The notes beneath the pieces were generated by a model. The model saw only the letters and a list, made by a program, of their open reading frames with translations. It searched no databases and was not told where the DNA came from. The position numbers and the translations under genes are program-made. DNA of 64,000 nt from an uncultured Akkermansia sp. (GTDB lineage: Bacteria; Verrucomicrobiota; Verrucomicrobiia; Verrucomicrobiales; Akkermansiaceae): positions 124,001 to 188,000 of the forward strand of contig CALXRG010000001.1 in assembly GCA_944390825.1 (NCBI GenBank), written 5' to 3'. Positions within the stretch are counted from its first letter, which is position 1, and each line of letters begins with the position of its first letter. Of the stretch, positions 37,017 through 45,910 are shown one piece after another.

Positions 37017-38027
37017 CTAGAGCGGCTGGGGCACGGCCACGCTGCGACTGAAGGAGCGTGTGTACTTCTCGAAGAACTCCGCGGGTTTGGGGGCTCGGCG
37101 GCGACCCAGGCGCACCTGCTCGGCCAGCATGGCACCTTCCTCGGTTACGACGGTGATGGAGACATTGGCCGAGACGATGCGGGCATTGGAGTAGGTGGTT
37201 CCCCCGGCTACGATGCGGTCGCCATAGACTTCGACGCGCTTTTCGTTGCCGCTCTTTGAGGTGGTGATGACGGGGACGGTTTCAGAAGCATAGGCGACGA
37301 GGCCTTTGGCTGCGTCGGCTTTGCTGGCAGCGTACTGGATGTTGAACATCAGGTTCATCTCCAGGACGTTTTCACAGAGGAAGAAGTTCTCGTCTTCCTG
37401 CTCGTAGCGCACGTAGGAGGACCCCAGATCTGTGGAGCCCAGCAGCTGCCGGAAGGTCTCGCGCGGGACAATGACGTGACGGTACAGGGAGAACAGCGGG
37501 TAGGCGCCCTCCGAATCCCGGGCATCGCCCGGTACCTGAAGAATCTGGTCGCGGTACATGAGCCGGTAGCCTACGGCACTGACGTCGCCCTGCGTGTCGA
37601 TGTTCTGGGCACGGGCGTTGCGGTAATTTCTGCGCAGGCTCGGGCTGCTGCTCACCGCGGGGTTGCGGTCAGGAGCACAGACGAAGAAGACGCACTGCAC
37701 GGACTTGGGGATTTTAATGCCTTTCGGGCCGGTGATTTTGTTTTTGTCGGCCTTGGCGAGAAGCCACTGGTATTTGTTGTTGCCAGCGCGCATCTGCATG
37801 GATTCCAAGTCATGGCACATGGTTTCGAGCGCAACGCGGGCGTTGTTGGTCGTGCTGATGTCCTCGCGCACGCCTTTCCACAAATCCATCCCCTGGGTGG
37901 TGATCTGCATGATGCCGTAGACCAGGATCGAGGTGATGGCCATGGCCACCATCAGTTCCACCAGGGTGAAGCCGCGATGTGCGGCGCGGACGAGTTTTGG
38001 GGTGTTAAGCCTGTTTTTCATAGTCAT
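37017..38027 (-). CDS. Verru_Chthon cassette protein C-like pseudopilin (GspJ-like)
   Basis: 336 residues from MTMKNRL; a start seven codons upstream or two codons downstream is also possible. A prepilin signal is clear: RAAHRG, then FTLVELMVAMAITSILVYGI with Glu at +5. After the helix, MCHDLESMQMR and the rest resemble a large GspJ. It is third in the run D (38952), B (38154), C, all on the minus strand. Function in a secretion or pilus apparatus is inferred. Confidence 0.8.
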   Translation of the reverse strand: MTMKNRLNTPKLVRAAHRGFTLVELMVAMAITSILVYGIMQITTQGMDLWKGVREDISTTNNARVALETMCHDLESMQMRAGNNKYQWLLAKADKNKITGPKGIKIPKSVQCVFFVCAPDRNPAVSSSPSLRRNYRNARAQNIDTQGDVSAVGYRLMYRDQILQVPGDARDSEGAYPLFSLYRHVIVPRETFRQLLGSTDLGSSYVRYEQEDENFFLCENVLEMNLMFNIQYAASKADAAKGLVAYASETVPVITTSKSGNEKRVEVYGDRIVAGGTTYSNARIVSANVSITVVTEEGAMLAEQVRLGRRRAPKPAEFFEKYTRSFSRSVAVPQPL

Positions 38028-38153
38028 GTTGGAAAATCCGGGTATCAAGAGCGGCTGCGCCTGGCTGAGATGACTTCAGTGGGGAAAAATCAAAACTTTG
38101 TGTGAAGGGGCGGGAGTGGCGAAAAAGCGGGAGAAGGAAAGAGCAGTCAAAAC

Positions 38154-38906
38154 TCAACGGCGGAAGGAGAGATTGGCGGAGAAGCATGGCTCTCCCAGCT
38201 GCTTCCATGTGCGGTTGCGGTAGCGCGCCGGATTGGCCGGGCGCATCAGATAAAAGTCGGCACGGTAAAACACAGCTCCGCCCCAGGCCTCGCGGTCTTT
38301 TTCGTTGGAGACATATGCGGACGGATCCGAGGCTTCCTGGATGATGCCGGGACTGCCGGCCACCCTGAAGCCGCCGGTCATCGGATCCGGAATAAGCTGG
38401 GTCATGCGCACGATGAAGACCGAGCCAATGGCGTCCCGGATGTCATCCTTGTGCAGGGGGTCATCCATCGGGCAGGCGATGGAGATGAGCTGGCTGTTGT
38501 AGTTGGGCGCGCTTTTGCCCAAAGGCAGCGCCGGATAGGTGCCGTCAGGCCTCGGGGCTTTGCTGGTATCTGCCCGATAGGAGAAAATGACAATGGCGCG
38601 CGAAGGCCGGTTGCTGCGCTGCAGCCACATGAAGGCCTTGTCAAAGGAGCTGACATACTGCCCCACCGACGAGCGAGTCGCTCCGGCGGAGGCGATTTCG
38701 TTCGGTTTCAGGGTGCTCATTTCAGTGCGCAGAATACTGGTGATGCGCTCTGCGTCCTGCTTGCTGAGGGCATTGAGCACGGCCGCCCGGGCCGGCAAAA
38801 ACACCGTGATGAACATGGACACCAGCACACCAACCAATGCAATGGCCAGCAAGGTCTCCATCAGCGTGAAACCTTTCCCAACACTTGAAAAGCGAGACGT
38901 CTTCAT
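38154..38906 (-). CDS. Verru_Chthon cassette protein B-like pseudopilin (GspI-like)
   Basis: 250 residues. It starts MKTSRFSSVGKG, then FTLMETLLAIALVGVLVSMF, a prepilin cleavage site with Glu at +5. The TLLAIALVGV wording and size resemble GspI-type minor pseudopilins. The exported part includes a Tyr/Arg-rich end (AVFYRADFYLMRPANPARY). It is 45 bp downstream of the D gene and 126 bp upstream of C. Confidence 0.8.
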   Translation of the reverse strand: MKTSRFSSVGKGFTLMETLLAIALVGVLVSMFITVFLPARAAVLNALSKQDAERITSILRTEMSTLKPNEIASAGATRSSVGQYVSSFDKAFMWLQRSNRPSRAIVIFSYRADTSKAPRPDGTYPALPLGKSAPNYNSQLISIACPMDDPLHKDDIRDAIGSVFIVRMTQLIPDPMTGGFRVAGSPGIIQEASDPSAYVSNEKDREAWGGAVFYRADFYLMRPANPARYRNRTWKQLGEPCFSANLSFRR

Positions 38907-38951
38907 GAAACAAAGAAAAAATAAAGGAGAATGCAGATACGTAAGGGTTCG

Positions 38952-39668
38952 TCAGTGCTCGATCTGGTCAATCGTGCGCAGCCGCACTGTATTGCCCGAG
39001 GGGTACACCACCAGCCCGCGAGCGCCCACAGGCCGCTTGCGGGAGTCCAAATCAGCAGGCAGCACTCCGTCCTTTGCCCGGCGGCTGCTCTCACTCAAGC
39101 GTCCGGGAATCAGCACCATGCGCTGCGGCAGAGTCGTGCTGTCCGGGCCGGCCTGGGGGTGCATGAAACGCCCCTTCTCATCGAACTCCGCGTACAGGAT
39201 GCGGGTATAGCCCTTGTTGGAAAGGCGAGCAGTATCGTCACCCAGCATCGTATCCAGCGAGTCACCGTCCAGCGGCCGGCTGTAGTGCGGACTGAAGAAA
39301 ATACCCGGCGGCAGCAGCACGCCTGTTGACACCGTCGTCCACCGGCCCTCCGGCGCGACATCCGTTCCATCATAGCTCTTGTCGCTCTTGGACAGCAGCT
39401 GGATGGTCATATAGCGCAGGTGCCGCTCCCTGTCGCGGGGCTCATTGACGACGACCAGGCGGGTGCAAGTCTCATTGCCCATAGCCATCGCGCGGGCTTC
39501 ATGTACCATACTCTCAAGCTGAATCACGGCAGACTCCATACCCCGCCCCTTGCCCGTGTCCCGCAGCACCGAGCCTGCCATCGTCATCATGACACCCAAA
39601 ATAAAAATAACGACCAGGAGCTCGATGAGCGTAAACCCTCTGTGGTGAATCCGGCGGAAAGTTTTCAT
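38952..39668 (-). CDS. Verru_Chthon cassette protein D-like pseudopilin (GspH-like)
   Basis: 238 residues. MKTFRRIHHRG, then FTLIELLVVIFILGVMMTMA is a textbook prepilin N-terminus. VIQLESMVHEARAMAMGNETCTRLVVV matches the conserved part of GspH/FimT minor pilins. It is first of the D-B-C run. It diverges from uppP over 154 bp. The minus-strand promoter is not certain; TTGAAG with TAAGTA 17 bp later is a candidate. Confidence 0.82.
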   Translation of the reverse strand: MKTFRRIHHRGFTLIELLVVIFILGVMMTMAGSVLRDTGKGRGMESAVIQLESMVHEARAMAMGNETCTRLVVVNEPRDRERHLRYMTIQLLSKSDKSYDGTDVAPEGRWTTVSTGVLLPPGIFFSPHYSRPLDGDSLDTMLGDDTARLSNKGYTRILYAEFDEKGRFMHPQAGPDSTTLPQRMVLIPGRLSESSRRAKDGVLPADLDSRKRPVGARGLVVYPSGNTVRLRTIDQIEH

Positions 39669-39785
39669 ACTAGCTGAGCAATAAGTTGTGCCTGCAATGC
39701 AAGACTATACTTAGCATGTTTCACCGCCGGCTTCAACCTTTTTTTGCTCCAAGGCCGGCCATGACGTGCTTTTTTTTATTTGTCG

Positions 39786-39814
39786 TTGACCTTTTTTGCG
39801 TACTTGAATATACT
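39786..39814 (+). promoter_or_regulatory. Promoter of uppP
   Basis: TTGACC (39786-39791), 17-bp spacer, TATACT (39809-39814). ATG eight bases later, predicting a leaderless mRNA. Confidence 0.75.
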
Positions 39815-39822
39815 CGCGGGGC

Positions 39823-40713
39823 ATGACTATCTTAGACTCCATCATTCTGGGCATTGTAGAGGGCCTGACGGAATACCTGCCGATCAGCTCCACCGGACAC
39901 CTGATCGTCACACGTTATCTTCTGGGACTCGGCAGCTCCGATGCGTTGAAAGCCTTTGAAGTCTGCATCCAGGGCGGGGCCATTCTGGCTGTGCTTGGCC
40001 TGTACCGCAACCGCGTTCTGCAACTCTTCGAAGGGCTGCTGGGCAAGAGTGAGGTCGGGCGCCGCCTCCTCATCAACGTCATCGTTGCTTTTCTCCCCGC
40101 CGCCATTCTCGGACTCCTGTTCGAGGGAATGATCAAGCACTACCTGTTTAACGAAAAGACCGTCATGATCATGTGGGCCGTGGGAGGCCTGGTCATTTTG
40201 CTCTACAGCAACTACCGCGACAAAAAAGGACTCACCAAAAGCGGCGTAACACTCGAAGAACTCAGCCCGAAGGGCGCACTCGGCATCGGATTGCTGCAAT
40301 GCATCGCCATGTGCCCCGGCACCAGCCGCAGCCTCATGACCATGCTGGGCGGACTTTTCGTCGGGCTCAACATGGCAGCTACCGTGGAATTCAGCTTCCT
40401 GCTCGGCGTCGTCACTCTGGGAGCCGCCACCGTCTGGGACAGCATCCAATACGGCCCTGAAATGGTCGAACACATCGGGTGGGCTCCCATCATCGTGGGC
40501 ACCACCGTAGCGTGGGCGGCGGCCATCGTCTCGGTACGCTGGATGGTCTCCTACCTCAACCGCCATGGCCTGATGTTTTTCGGTTGGTATCGCCTTGCGG
40601 CTGCGGTCGTGATGCTGATGCTCATCTTCACGGGACTCTCCTTCAATGACGAAGACGAAGACCCCGCGCCAGACACTCACCCGGTAGCCCAACTGGACAC
40701 TAGCGCCAACTGA
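39823..40713 (+). CDS. uppP: Undecaprenyl-diphosphatase
   Basis: 296 residues of the BacA/UppP family, which recycles undecaprenyl pyrophosphate for cell wall synthesis. GIVEGLTEYLPISSTGHL at 11-28 and PGTSRSLMTMLGGL near 165 hold the two conserved catalytic motifs. About eight membrane helices. The last 25 residues form an acidic tail (NDEDEDPAPDTHP). lepB follows 222 bp later. Confidence 0.96.
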   Translation: MTILDSIILGIVEGLTEYLPISSTGHLIVTRYLLGLGSSDALKAFEVCIQGGAILAVLGLYRNRVLQLFEGLLGKSEVGRRLLINVIVAFLPAAILGLLFEGMIKHYLFNEKTVMIMWAVGGLVILLYSNYRDKKGLTKSGVTLEELSPKGALGIGLLQCIAMCPGTSRSLMTMLGGLFVGLNMAATVEFSFLLGVVTLGAATVWDSIQYGPEMVEHIGWAPIIVGTTVAWAAAIVSVRWMVSYLNRHGLMFFGWYRLAAAVVMLMLIFTGLSFNDEDEDPAPDTHPVAQLDTSAN

Positions 40714-40934
40714 TTTCCCCGCCCTCACCCGGCGGCCCGGCTCCAGGCGCCGCTCCTGCGCACAATCTCCCGGAAACTCCGAGCTCCGCCACCTGCCACC
40801 TGCCACCGCACCACCGGCCGCAGCCACCTCCCTCCACAGCACCGGCCGCAGCGCCGACTTCATCTCCGCCGCTACCGTCACTGCTTTTTGAGCTTTTCTT
40901 TCCGGTGGATCGGAGTAAAATACACCCGTAACTT

Positions 40935-42161
40935 ATGACTCTGCTGAAACGCTTCCTCAACCTCCTGGCAGACAACGCCCTCGCCTGGTTCATGCCCAAA
41001 TGGCGCCGCCGCGGGTGCGAGATAATCTCGGCGCTCGTGCGCTACATCAACTACTACCGCCCGCGCATCAAGCCCGACACCATGCAAGAGCTGGAGGACT
41101 ACCGCCGCCGGCTCGATGACGCCCTGCTCCACTGGAAACGCGAAGAAACCGAACGCGTCACCAACCTCATCGCCAACGGCCCCTACGAAAGCCTCAAAGG
41201 CATGAAGCGCAACCCCCTGGCCGAATCCGTCGAATCGCTTTTTGTCATTCTCGTTGTCTTTCTGGGCATCCGCACCTACTATGCCCAGCCTTTCCGCATC
41301 CCCACCGGGTCGATGCAACCCACCCTCAACGGCATCATCATCCACCCCGTCGATGAACTCCCCGGCCTGCCTCAGCGCATGTGGGACGCCGTAACCCTCG
41401 GCAGCTCCTATGTGGACGCCGTCTCCGACACCACCAAACGCATCAAAAACATCGAGCAGCGCACCAAATACCTCCTCTTCACTGAAACAGTCGTCACCTT
41501 CACTGACAACAGCACCCTGTCCATTCCCTGCGCCAGCGGCGTCGTCTACGAGTACTTCCGCTCACGCAACAAAATCCTCGACACCCCGCTGGGCGTGCCC
41601 ATCATGCGCAACTTCCACCCCGGCGAAACCATCATCCGTGCGCGCGTCGACGCCGGCGACATGATTGTCGTCAACCGCATGGCCTACCACTTCCGCGCTC
41701 CCCGGCGGGGCGAGCCCTTCGTCTTCGACACCCGCGGCATCAACACACGCGGCACCACCAGCGCCATGACCGAGCAAAGTGCGGGCACCCACTACATCAA
41801 GCGCCTCTGCGGGCTTCCCGGCGACTCCATCTCCATCAGCCAGCCCCAGCTCATCATCAACGGCGCCCCTGCCACCGAGCCGGGCATCGCCCGCGTCGAG
41901 GACTGCCGCCCCCCCTACAACGCCACAGGCTACAACCCGGCGGAAACCTCCCAGCGCACCGTCTACCTGGGCAAAGGCGATACCATCACCCTGCGGTCCC
42001 CGTCCTCCACCCCCAACCTGCGCGAATACCTGGCCCTGGGCGACAACACCGTCAACTCCCTGGACTCCCGCTACTGGGGGCCAGTGCGGCAGTTCAACAT
42101 CATCGGGCCGGCCGGCTTTACCCTGTGGCCCTTCACCTCCCACTGGGGCAGCATCGACTAA
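40935..42161 (+). CDS. lepB: Signal peptidase I
   Basis: 408 residues, longer than E. coli LepB. It cleaves signal peptides at the outer face of the membrane. The Ser nucleophile is Ser126 in IPTGSMQPTL and the Lys base is Lys289 in YIKRLCGLPGD; GDNTVNSLDSRYWG is the C-terminal box. Before the membrane anchor (100-113) lie 95 cytoplasmic residues, and about 100 extra residues separate the Ser and Lys boxes. Many exported proteins in this window would be its substrates. Confidence 0.95.
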   Translation: MTLLKRFLNLLADNALAWFMPKWRRRGCEIISALVRYINYYRPRIKPDTMQELEDYRRRLDDALLHWKREETERVTNLIANGPYESLKGMKRNPLAESVESLFVILVVFLGIRTYYAQPFRIPTGSMQPTLNGIIIHPVDELPGLPQRMWDAVTLGSSYVDAVSDTTKRIKNIEQRTKYLLFTETVVTFTDNSTLSIPCASGVVYEYFRSRNKILDTPLGVPIMRNFHPGETIIRARVDAGDMIVVNRMAYHFRAPRRGEPFVFDTRGINTRGTTSAMTEQSAGTHYIKRLCGLPGDSISISQPQLIINGAPATEPGIARVEDCRPPYNATGYNPAETSQRTVYLGKGDTITLRSPSSTPNLREYLALGDNTVNSLDSRYWGPVRQFNIIGPAGFTLWPFTSHWGSID

Positions 42162-42287
42162 CCGACCCGCCCCGCCATCTCTCCCGCCTTTGGGGCACCC
42201 TGCTCCCATCGTCTGTCCTTCCTCCTCATTTGCGCCGTCACCGGACACCCCGCCACCTCTGCTTCTCCTTCCATCCCGCATCCCATC

Positions 42288-43181
42288 ATGGCTGAATCCG
42301 ACACCATCACCCGCAACGCCAAATCCAATCTTGCCTTTACTCTCATGGACCTCCCGGAGGAAAAGCGGGTGCACATGGCGCAGTTCTATGCCTTCTGCCG
42401 CCTCATTGACGACATTGTCGACGAACCAGGCATGACCTCCGACGCCCGTCATGCAGCCCTCACCCGCTGGGAACAGGTCATCACCTGCGCGGTTGAGCCC
42501 ACGCACGGCATCGAGGAGGAGGTGCACAGCCTTGTCACCTCCCTGCAACTGGACACCGCCCCGATGCTGGAACTCATCCATGGATGCCGAAGCGACATCG
42601 ACCCTGTGCAGCCTGCCACCCGGCAGGATCTGCTCAACTACGCCTACAAGGTTGCGGCCTGCGTCGGCATCACCAGTGCCACCGTCATGGGGGCCTCTGA
42701 TGCGGCCCGGGACTATGCCATGGCGCTGGGCTACGCCCTGCAGCTGGTCAACATCATGCGCGACGTTGCCGAGGACTGCCGCAAGTATGGCCGTTTCTAC
42801 CTGCCGTTGGACGACATGGCTCTCTTCGGCGTCACGCACGAAGACATCCGCGAGCAGCGCTACAACTACCGCATGCGCCAACTGCTCGCCTACGAGGCAG
42901 CCCTGGCCGAGAAGTTCTTCTGCGAAGCCGAAGAACTCTACCAGCAACTCAGCGTCGAAGACCGCAACTGCCTCATCCCCGCCCAGGCGATGAGCCTCAT
43001 TTACCACACGATCCTGGAAAAAATGCAGGCGGACGAGTATCGCGTCTTTGAGCGCCGCTACAGCGTTGGCAACTTCCGCAAGCTCTGGTTCCTGCTCAGG
43101 GCACGGTTTGAAACCGTCTCCATGCCTTCCCTCCCCACCATTTCCGAATGGGGCTTTTTCAAAAACAACAAAACAGAGTAA
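42288..43181 (+). CDS. Squalene/phytoene synthase family protein
   Basis: 297 residues. The two Asp-rich motifs are CRLIDDIVDE (38-46) and RDVAEDCRKYGRFYLP (158-172). The enzyme joins two prenyl diphosphates head to head. It may serve hopanoids (HpnC/HpnD type) or carotenoids. No other gene of either pathway is nearby, so the product cannot be decided. It follows lepB by 126 bp. Confidence 0.88.
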   Translation: MAESDTITRNAKSNLAFTLMDLPEEKRVHMAQFYAFCRLIDDIVDEPGMTSDARHAALTRWEQVITCAVEPTHGIEEEVHSLVTSLQLDTAPMLELIHGCRSDIDPVQPATRQDLLNYAYKVAACVGITSATVMGASDAARDYAMALGYALQLVNIMRDVAEDCRKYGRFYLPLDDMALFGVTHEDIREQRYNYRMRQLLAYEAALAEKFFCEAEELYQQLSVEDRNCLIPAQAMSLIYHTILEKMQADEYRVFERRYSVGNFRKLWFLLRARFETVSMPSLPTISEWGFFKNNKTE

Positions 43182-43454
43182 CGCTTCCCTCACACCCCTC
43201 CCCTGCCTCTCATCTCCCTCCCCCCTGCCTCTCTCGTCCCTTCCTCCGCTGTCCCAAGCCCGCTGTCCCAAGCGAGCAGGCACCTCTCTGCGGGCCGACA
43301 CCCCGGACAGCCCCCCCCCGGACAGGCGGGCATCCTATGCGGGCAGTCAGTCCCTGCGGGCGGGCTGATGCTGCGCGGGCAGGTGTTGCTGACAGCCTTC
43401 TCCGGAGAATGAGCGCGTGTGCAGGACAATCAAGCGATAAGACACGATCACGGC

Positions 43455-43483
43455 TTGACACCAAGCCCGACCTCATGCAGAAT
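43455..43483 (+). promoter_or_regulatory. Promoter of the lipoprotein gene
   Basis: TTGACA (43455-43460), 17-bp spacer, CAGAAT (43478-43483). Confidence 0.5.
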
Positions 43484-43522
43484 AGGAGCGATTCCGGCGG
43501 TGCCGCCAATCTTCTATTGATT

Positions 43523-44875
43523 ATGAAACTTCGTCACTCACTGACCATACTGATAGCAGGCGCTTCGGCGCTTTACCTTACCTCCTGCGGCGATGAAGGA
43601 AGTGACCAGGCGCCGCCGTCCGGCAACGGTGATCAGGCAGCAGCCCCGGAGCAGTCCGGAGCCCCTGCCCAGGTATCCGCCGCACCGGCTCAAGCTTCCT
43701 CCACTTTCTCAACGGCGGACATCACGCCATGGCTTGTTTCGAAGCTCGGCGTTGAGAAGTACGCCCAGATCACCGATCTCGATCTTGGCAAAGCAGACGA
43801 TAAAGGCCTCTACCACGGCAACGCCACGATCAGCCTCAACGACGATCTCTACCGCAAAGACTTCCCCCCCGCCGAGTTCAATGAGGAACGCAAACTCATC
43901 AACAGCGCCGCCAACCGGGCCAATGCGCCGGAATCCTTTTACATGATGCAGGTAGGGGCGCCTCTGGAATACATCACGGAGGAAGACCGCGCAGCCAAGC
44001 CCCTGCCGGAGAATCTGACCAACCAGCTCAACGCCCTCACCGAGCTGGCACAGGCTCCGGTCTACGTCCTTCACTTGGCCGCCAACACGACCAAGCGCGT
44101 TCCCATCAGCTACCGGGCTGAGTTCAAAGACAACGCGTGGCAGTTCTCGGAGTTCTCGTTTGACGGTGCGGACATGACCCAGGAGCTCAATTTCACCAGC
44201 TTCATTCCCAAGGCTGAGCTGCCGGAGGGCGCTGCTGTACTCACTCCGGAGTTCTCCGCCTCCCGCAAGGACGAAATCCGCCGGCTGGCCGACGCCTTTA
44301 ATACCGAGGCGACCGCCTACATCCAAACACGCGAAGAAGCTGCCCGGGCCAGTTTGGTGCAGCGCGAGGCCAAGTCTGAGGAAGAGGCGCGTGCCGTTGC
44401 TGAGCAGGCTGCCGCCGAGGAGGCAGGCAAGCAGGAGTGGAAAGAGTACTGCACCAAGGCCTTCGCCAAGGGTGCCCTTTTCCGCGGTGAGTGGGTACGG
44501 GGTGACCGCTTTGGTCAGCTCAGCCTCCTGGTCGCCGATGTCAGTGTACTTGACCAGTCCATCCAGTTCTTCGGCTCCATCTTCGACACCAAGCTCCCGG
44601 CGGCCAGCCTCCAGGTTGAAGGCCGCTGCGATCTCACCAAAGACGAAAACGGCGCCTCCACGGTCCGCATCACCATCTACGATGGCATGTACGACCCCGA
44701 TCAGCCTACAGCGGAAGTATACGACGCCAAGGACGGCTACCTTGAGCTGAAACTCATGCCCGACGGCAAGCTGGAGGGCTCCATGGGCTGCCTCTCCTGG
44801 CAGCAGGATGCCGCCAAACTCTTCAACATCAAACTGAGCGCCCAGGAGCCGGAAAAGAAAGCGTCCGGGAAATAA
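43523..44875 (+). CDS. Lipoprotein of unknown function
   Basis: 450 residues. The signal peptide ends with LTSC, a lipobox with Cys22. A Gln/Ala/Pro-rich linker (25-60) leads to a globular part. Residues 270-320 form an Ala/Glu/Lys-rich coiled coil (EEAARASLVQREAKSEEEARA), and the end is beta-rich with a repeating acidic pattern. No family was recognised. The start was placed at MKLRHSL because of the signal peptide and the promoter at 43455. It is upstream of parB but separated by 153 bp and a separate promoter. Confidence 0.75.
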   Translation: MKLRHSLTILIAGASALYLTSCGDEGSDQAPPSGNGDQAAAPEQSGAPAQVSAAPAQASSTFSTADITPWLVSKLGVEKYAQITDLDLGKADDKGLYHGNATISLNDDLYRKDFPPAEFNEERKLINSAANRANAPESFYMMQVGAPLEYITEEDRAAKPLPENLTNQLNALTELAQAPVYVLHLAANTTKRVPISYRAEFKDNAWQFSEFSFDGADMTQELNFTSFIPKAELPEGAAVLTPEFSASRKDEIRRLADAFNTEATAYIQTREEAARASLVQREAKSEEEARAVAEQAAAEEAGKQEWKEYCTKAFAKGALFRGEWVRGDRFGQLSLLVADVSVLDQSIQFFGSIFDTKLPAASLQVEGRCDLTKDENGASTVRITIYDGMYDPDQPTAEVYDAKDGYLELKLMPDGKLEGSMGCLSWQQDAAKLFNIKLSAQEPEKKASGK

Positions 44876-44984
44876 CCTCCTCCCCTGGGGCCACAGCCGT
44901 ATGTCACCGGGGTGCAAACGGATTGCATCCCGGTTTCCGTTTCAAGACCCCGGAAATTCCGTTCCGGGCCCCGTGAAAAAAGGA

Positions 44985-45013
44985 TTGAAAAGCAACCGCA
45001 TTTCGTATAGAAT
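44985..45013 (+). promoter_or_regulatory. Promoter of parB
   Basis: TTGAAA (44985-44990), 17-bp spacer, TAGAAT (45008-45013). ATG 15 bases later. Confidence 0.6.
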
Positions 45014-45028
45014 GCCCTCACTTCTACC

Positions 45029-45910
45029 ATGGCCAAAAAAGCATTAGGAAAAGGACTTAGCGCACTAATCTCCCAGAAGGCCCAGCAGAAACCGGCCTCT
45101 CAGGTACCCCCCAACTCCGACCGCGTCATTCAGACCAATCCGGAGGAAATTCTGCCGTCCCCTTTCCAGCCGCGCCGCCGCTTTGACGAGCAGCAGATCA
45201 GCGAGCTTGCTGATTCCATCCGCGAGAGCGGCCTCATCCAGCCATTGGTTGTCCGCATCGTCGACGGCCGGTATGAGCTTATCGCCGGTGAGCGCCGTCT
45301 GAGGGCTGTCAAATCCCTCGGGCATACGACGGTTTCAGTGGTTGTGAGAGAAGCGACCGACCAGGAAGTTGCCGAGCTCACCCTCATTGAGAACCTCCAG
45401 CGCGAAGACCTCACCCCGCTGGAAGAAGCCGAGCAGTACCAGGTACTCCAGCAGCGCTTCAACATGAAGCAGGAAACCATCGCCCAGCACGTCGGCAAAT
45501 CCCGTGCAGCCGTGGCGAACATGATCCGCCTGCTTGAGCTCGAGCAAGGCGTCAAAGACATGCTCGAAGCCTCGGCCATCACCATCGGCCATGCGAAAGT
45601 TCTTCTCCAGCTCAAGAACCCTGAGCAGCAGGTCAACGCCGCCCGCAAAGTCGTGCGCAACACCCTCACGGTCAGGCAGACCGAGCAACTCGTGCGCGAA
45701 CTCCTCAACCCCGAGCCCAAGCCCGAGCCCAAGCCAAGCACCCTTCCTGAGGCCTATCAGAGCATCTGCAACGACCTTTCCCGCGAATTCGGCACGCGCG
45801 TCAACATCACCCTCAAAGGCAAGAGCAACGGCGTCATCGAAATCCCCTACACTGGCCGCGAGGACCTCGAGCGCATTCTCCAGCTTTGCGGCATCAGCTC
45901 CCGCTTCTGA
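45029..45910 (+). CDS. parB: Chromosome partitioning protein ParB
   Basis: 293 residues. It binds parS sites and, as a CTP-dependent clamp, spreads along the origin region. It starts KKALGKGLSALI (the ParA-interacting tip), has the CTP-binding GERRLRA at 87-93, ENLQREDLTPLEEA, and the helix-turn-helix around QETIAQHVGKSRAAVANM. A Pro/Glu/Lys linker (230-240) precedes the dimer domain. The usual neighbour parA is not in the window. The stop overlaps the start of the next gene (TGATG). Confidence 0.96.
   Translation: MAKKALGKGLSALISQKAQQKPASQVPPNSDRVIQTNPEEILPSPFQPRRRFDEQQISELADSIRESGLIQPLVVRIVDGRYELIAGERRLRAVKSLGHTTVSVVVREATDQEVAELTLIENLQREDLTPLEEAEQYQVLQQRFNMKQETIAQHVGKSRAAVANMIRLLELEQGVKDMLEASAITIGHAKVLLQLKNPEQQVNAARKVVRNTLTVRQTEQLVRELLNPEPKPEPKPSTLPEAYQSICNDLSREFGTRVNITLKGKSNGVIEIPYTGREDLERILQLCGISSRF

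Noticed and set aside
41562-43301. 579-codon minus-strand open frame over lepB and the squalene/phytoene synthase
   Set aside because: It covers two well-recognised genes on the plus strand; an antisense artefact of GC-rich codons.
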